Both the position numbers and the translations under genes were made by a program. Positions 58,654 to 64,000 of a stretch of DNA of 64,000 nucleotides are shown in pieces. Under the pieces are notes generated by a model. The model made no database searches, was not told the origin of the DNA, and was given only the letters and a program-made list of their open reading frames with translations. The DNA is from Ampullaceana balthica. Taxonomy: Eukaryota > Mollusca > Gastropoda > Lymnaeidae. The DNA lies in contig CALYLW010000012.1 in NCBI GenBank assembly GCA_944989445.1, positions 475,001 through 539,000 of the forward strand, written 5' to 3'. How positions within the stretch are numbered: position 1 is the first letter of the stretch; each line of letters starts with the position of its first letter.

Positions 58654-61600
58654 ATTTAATTAAATTATTTTATTTACAGACTTGAACAAATGACGCTGAT
58701 AATTATTGCTAATGTCACACTCCTTTTACTCATCATTTTGCTTGAAAAAATATTGATAAAATATTCGCATGTGAGCTCTTTACAATGAAGTCATTAGTGA
58801 CCCTTAGTCACTTAGTGGTGGAATAAGACATGGTTTCACTTCGAAGAAAAGATATATCAATGACAAAGGAGCTGCAGCCAAATGGCTTTCTCGGCAGCCA
58901 ATAAGCATTCGACTTTTGAAACGTTATTTCCCCACATAAAGGGGATGAGACTGCAATCAGGCTTATAGATTAGTAAATGGATAACATGTAAACAGGGTAT
59001 GGATTAGCCTGACAGGACGTAACAAAACAGCGAACGTTTCGGCAAAGTGCCTTCCTCAACGAACAAAAAGGTACACAAATAAAACGAATATAAAGAAATT
59101 AAAAATTAAAATTAAAAACTTAGCTGCGGTGAAATCCCCCTCCCCCCCCATAACAGAGTGGCTCTCTCAGTATCTGTGAAAACGCTATCAAATTGTGCTA
59201 CACATTAGAATAAGATAGAGATAGAGCTACCCTGAAGTGTTATGTTTTAACACATGGTAGCTCACTTAGTATCTGTAAAAAAAATTCCAATTTCTTTTCT
59301 ATTGTCGTCAGGTGACCACAAATGTCATTATAAAGTCCAATAGTTTACTGAATACGTCGTGTTCCACACATGTTTACACTATTGCTTGAATATAGCCCCA
59401 TGAAATGTGTAATTATATATTTTTTTTAAATTTTAGCTTTAGTATTTTCTTAAAATTGAATCATTGAGAAAGGAAAATGAACTTAACTGAAATTTTATTG
59501 TTGTATTATCTTCCCAAATTGAGGGAATGGTAGATAATTGTCAATGTTTGGGTCTGCGCAAATAGAGTTTGAGACCCGAGGTTCTACAACTTGTAAAACA
59601 CGAATGACCTCGGCTCACAGACAGTAATAATGCCGCCACGACCTTCAATCCAAAGATTTTGATGGTGATCATTAAACAAGATCACACCGTAAAACATCCC
59701 GGGACTGTGGTCCACTAGCAGACAAAATATAGTACTGTGAGGACAAGAGTTATATCCAAGGCTTTCTATGAGAAATGGTGTGGTTGGTGTTTGGGGGGGG
59801 GGTTCTTAGAAATATGGCGGAAACCTTTTTTCAGTTTTTGCTTTGATTATGTCATTTATTTTATAGAGTTTCTTTGTTTTTTCTAACGCAAGTCATAGCC
59901 CTGCACTCTCATTCTTCACTTCTATTAAAACCGTCACCATTCACATTGAACAGACTACAGTGGATGTTAAATAGTGTTTAGTTAATGTATAATAGATATT
60001 ACTAAAATAGAAGAAAACACACTGTAACAAAACTGAATCATCGAGAGTTTTTTTTGTTTTGTTGTGAAAATAAAATAACCTCCATATTCCATTTCATAGA
60101 AGAAAAGAAAAGACCATGTGTTCGGCACGACCAACTGATATATGTTTAAAACGTGAAGTTTTTTAAAATATAGAAACTGTGTGTTTGAAAAAGAAACGCG
60201 TGTATTCTTTATTTCAACATCGCATTCTATTTCATTTAAATCCTGAAGGTTGTAATTTTTTAAATTGATGAAATAATTAGTCTAATAAAATAATCCAAAA
60301 TAAGTTCATGGTATAAAGGAAATAATCACACTGTGAATTCCTATTCTTATTAACGAGGCAAAGAAAGATGTGTAGAATAATAGATGTCTGCGGCGTTTCA
60401 TCTTTGCTTCAACATTATAAATTATAGTGAAGTTTTGTTCTTTTCTTTATTTTTTTTAAAATTCGTACTTTTGAATTGTTTTGTGGGTATTGAGTTTTAT
60501 TAGAATTTACCGAGAAAGATTATAGGAAAATAATTTTATTGATATATTATTATTATTTTTTTAAAATGTGAAATGAATTGCTTATCAAAGCTTATAGTCT
60601 GATACCAGCTAGATACTTTTAAAGAAAATTTGCTTATTGGGATATTTCTGTGGAAACAAAAATTGAATCAAGTATTCCATTCATAGATATGGCTCTTTCA
60701 ATGATACTTTGTAGCAATTAGATTAATAAGCGGTGATAAGAAGCAAAAGTGTTACGTGACATTGTATTAAAAAAAACATATGGTATTGGTATAGAGAATA
60801 GAGTATAGAATATAGAGTATAGAGTATACATAAAAAATGAAAAGCATGCAAAATTTGCTATTGCACTGAGGATGTAACGGGTTGCCAGCTTGAAAATGTT
60901 TGTAGCAACCACAAGTAGGAGCGCACACATTTCAAATACAATTTATTTACAATTGAAGGTACCCCGCTTGTCACATAAACAGGATAATCGCGGACACCAA
61001 TACTGGCCAGGTAGGAAGAAGTAGTTATATAACGAGTCTCACAAATCTAATGGTCGGTTGATGTTTGTCAAACACTCAGCGCCTTGGATGAGAAGGAGAA
61101 ACAAACGAAACACTCATTTTTATTAGTGTGTGCGTGCTATGTGTGTGTTTATGTGTTGCGAGCGTGTGTGTGGTATTTGTGTGCCTGTGCTCTTTTCTGT
61201 GTGTCTATGACATGATTCGCATTATGTGTTTATGTTTGTCATGGAGATAGATAATCTAATATATGTGTGTCATGGAGTATTTTTGCAAGTTCGTGCGTGT
61301 TTGGGTATCTGTAAATGCAAGTGCATGATGTGTGTATGTTTTCTGTGTGTGTGTCTTTGAGCGTGAATGTGAGCGTGTGTGGGAGCTTGTGTGTGTCTGT
61401 GTGTGTATTTGTGTGTATGTGTGTGTGTGTGTGTGTGTGCGCGTGTGTGTGTGTGGTGAAACCGACCAACATGGTTACGTTTCTAGCTAACGCTCTAGTG
61501 TGTCATCCACAGATCCACACCCATTTCCTTGGGGCGATCTCATTCATCAATCAATCAAAGCAATCAGTGTTATTTAGATCAGACTAATTTCATTACCCAC

Positions 61601-63783
61601 CCCCCCCCCGGTCATTCTCGTCTATGAAAGACTGAGTTATAAAACACAAAATGTGTGGCTAAGCCAGTGGGTCTAAGCTAGTGCACAAGTGTACCATGTA
61701 CGGGGTCTTTTCTACTTCACTAATAGTGTTTAGGAGTAACACAATATTACGAGAATGATGGTTTTGAGGGCCAATATTCAACAATTCAACTTATATTTAC
61801 TCTTAGTGTTTCAGGGACGAGATTGGGGCTGTGAAACGTCAGATAAAAACGTATTTCTTAGAGACTCAGAAAACTCGGTGTTGTAGAAACGTGACAGTAT
61901 CGGATTCGTTCTAGGTCTAGAATCCGTAGTGCTGTGGAACTTTACACAATACCTTATTGGTTGGTAGTATAGAAAATGTTCGAAAAAAGCACAGAAGATG
62001 AAATTCAAAAAATTATAATTTATATTAGTGTGTTTTAAATATGAACGCAAAAGCGAATTGACGAAAAAGTCTACCATTTTGGGCGCAACAGCTGTTCAGC
62101 AAGAGTAGTTCAATTTTTGTGTGCTTTAGAATTCTACCGGATTTTGCATCATTATATTTTAAAGAATATTGCTCTGTTTTAAACGGTGATGTAAAAAAAA
62201 ATGGTGCCACTTTAGGTGAATCTAAGTTGGCAGGCTTAGCCACCTATAGGGCATTGTGAGACCTCATTCTAGGGGTAAGGGATGCTAGTACTTTATAGTG
62301 ACTCCAACGGGAGTCGGTCTATACGAACATCGGTTCTTATAGTCTCACTTTTTCTTACGAAATAATTTTTGACTTTTCCAGTCGACTTTATTTGTAATGA
62401 TTTAGTGACCAACAAATAGAATCTGTTAATAAAGGTTTAATTTTTTTTCGTTTCATTGTAATGCTCTTGGCACTTTGTAGTGCCGATGAACAAAATTCCT
62501 TCTTACCGTTAGAGTTAGAGGTGTTGATTTCGTAGGAGATAAAACTTATTGAACCTTTGGACATACCTCTGAGGTAGGTCAGGTGATGATTACCTGTCAA
62601 CTTCCTGGTCTGGTCACTGTGACCGTGTTGCAACCATACCGTCAAAAGGTATCTGTGCGTCACATGTTTAATGTCATCGAAACGTCAGGATTGTATCATT
62701 ACACCAAATACGTGACCACTTTGTCGTTGGAGATATTTTCTTGGGATAAAACCAACGCCTAATACATTTCTATATAACTGGCCAGGATTACATGATTTAG
62801 ATAACCCAAGATATTTGAATTCGTAAGATAGTTTGTGGTCCTCTTAGAGCGATTGATTTTGTCGGCCTAATTACGTCTGTCTGTTAGGATTTACTTGTAA
62901 AATTATACGTTAACCATTCATTGCGCTAGGTAGTGTGTTTGTTTAAGGGTATAGAACTCGTGTTTGTGTTTAGGTGTTTAGGTGTTTGAGAAGCATGGGC
63001 TGTATCTGGGGTAGACTGTGTGTGTGCTTGGGGGTGGGCGGGGGGCCTTCGTGTAAGGTTCATTTTATTCCCGTGATATGTCTTATTTAAGGTATATCGA
63101 TTCATTTACCGAAAGAAAAAGCACAAGACAGATTCAGATATAGGTTTTGACACTTCTCAGACTTGAAGATGTCATATCTTATTACTTAATGCCACTATTT
63201 TTTAACAATTTTATATAAATAAATATAAATGTAGATATAACAATGCTTTAGGAAATTTTTTTGCAAACAATTGTCTCAGTCAATCCAATATGCTGACTGA
63301 AATTAGCGTAAAATATCCAAAGTTCTGTTTACATATGTCCAAACAGAGACACCTGATGATTGATTAATATCTTTGATATAAAAATTCCGCTTTACGTCCG
63401 GATGTTTTATTAATAGAATTCCACCATAAAACGCCAATATCCATTACAGTGCTATATTAGTCTAAATTGAAGTCTGAATATAAGAACATAAATCGTCAAA
63501 AGCTTCAAGTAAAAGAATATATATAAATAAGTCATTGTAATCAAACCAGTCCAACAGCATATCATAAAAAACAGTGGACTGCGACTTCATGTCTATTGTC
63601 AACCGCCATCCAACACACATACACAAACATGACACGCGTAAACTGAACACATACATTTCCGATTACATCATTTCTTAAATGGCAATTATGTTTTTCTTTT
63701 CCTTTCCATTACTTGCCTTTTTTGTTTTGTTTTTATTTACAAAATTGAGAAACAAATGTGTCAAAACAATAAAGAGACGTCTC
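58654..63783. other. Spacer between the FAM187-like gene and the right-hand candidate exon
   Basis: 58970-59060 has CGAACGTTTCGGCAAAGTGC followed by CTTCCTCAACGAA, a phrase of the type found at ends of some animal retroelements, without further support. The GT tract is listed separately. Nothing else was recognised. Confidence 0.45.
61125..61460. repeat. GT-rich microsatellite region
   Basis: Interrupted GT repeats culminating in a nearly pure GT run at 61419-61456. Open frames across it on both strands (C/V and H/T repeats) are artefacts. Confidence 0.9.
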
Positions 63784-63909
63784 CTTATTTAAGCAGACCA
63801 TGACGTCACCAACGCCACCATCACACCGACACCCCAGATCACCCCAAGTGTCCGAGCTTTGAGCTGACCCTGTAAGTGACGTCGTCAGATCAACAGTGGT
63901 CATACGGTC
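63784..63909 (+). promoter_or_regulatory. Possible promoter/5' UTR with CRE-type sites
   Basis: TATTTAA-like element near 63786, a perfect CRE palindrome TGACGTCA at 63801-63808 and a related GTGACGTCGTCA at 63876-63887, in a local GC-rich patch directly before the candidate exon at 63910. CREB/ATF binding is established for this palindrome; its use here is inferred. Confidence 0.3.
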
Positions 63910-63937
63910 ATGGCGGACGATGACGTTTACACTATTG
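63910..63937 (+). CDS. Candidate first coding exon of a third gene (partial, runs off the window)
   Basis: ATG GCG GAC GAT GAC GTT TAC ACT ATT G is followed by a strong donor GTAAGG. It starts MADDDVYTI. The context GTCATGG is acceptable for initiation. The 130 bases upstream are unusually GC-rich for this window and contain TGACGTCA at 63801 and GTGACGTC at 63876, with TTATTTAAG near 63785 as a possible TATA element. Only ten codons are visible, so no family can be named. Confidence 0.4.
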
Positions 63938-64000
63938 GTAAGGCTAAATGGTCTACAGTCTACACAGTAATTGTGGGGAGAGGATAGTCAAGTGTTGTGT

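Noticed and set aside
61239..61587. Open frames of H/T and C/V repeats on both strands
   Set aside because: Translation of the GT microsatellite.

Overview
This is eukaryotic nuclear DNA. It is AT-rich, has no bacterial-style operons, has GT-AG introns, and is very dense in transposon remnants and minisatellites. A metazoan is certain. A mollusc (possibly a gastropod) is my best guess, from the mix of hAT, Tigger and CR1/L2-type LINE relics, a tRNA-derived SINE, and Helentron-like interspersed repeats carrying GGTC microsatellites. The species cannot be named from the sequence alone.

The best-supported gene lies on the + strand at 48170-57839. Nine exons joined at GT-AG junctions with matching phases give a 571-residue open reading frame: signal peptide, acidic 43-residue segment, RRKR furin-type site, Ig-like domain (C123/W150/C203), a W-x2-C-x2-C-x11-C module (W294-C312), a second Ig-like domain (C407/W418/C461), one membrane span (about 487-508) and a very acidic cytoplasmic tail. 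The order of domains matches the FAM187A/B family. Introns 2 and 3 each end in a minisatellite that runs right up to the splice acceptor. In intron 3 the 55-bp unit itself contains the acceptor and the start of the exon, so eight copies of a CAG/GTAA(A) site are stacked.

A second, less certain gene is a two-coding-exon gene for a small secreted peptide with four cysteines (14440-14543 joined to 42989-43136, 83 residues). Its 28.4-kb intron holds most of the transposons in the window. At the right edge (63910-63937) there is a candidate first coding exon of a third gene.

Layout: 1-14.4 kb is non-genic, with Tigger, Harbinger-like and hAT elements, a tandem array of perfect palindromes, two large minisatellites and a 2.1-kb tandem array of a Helentron-like repeat. 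14.4-43.1 kb is the peptide gene with its intron: SINE, a three-level nested hAT, two minisatellites, a fold-back composite element, a hAT MITE, a CR1/L2-like LINE and another hAT end. 43.4-48.1 kb is mostly Helentron-like repeats and an AT-rich spacer. 48.2-57.8 kb is the FAM187-like gene. 57.8-63.8 kb is a spacer with one hAT MITE and a GT-rich tract. Clean target-site duplications fix the boundaries of nine elements to the base or nearly so; two further elements are dated only loosely by imperfect or TA-only duplications.
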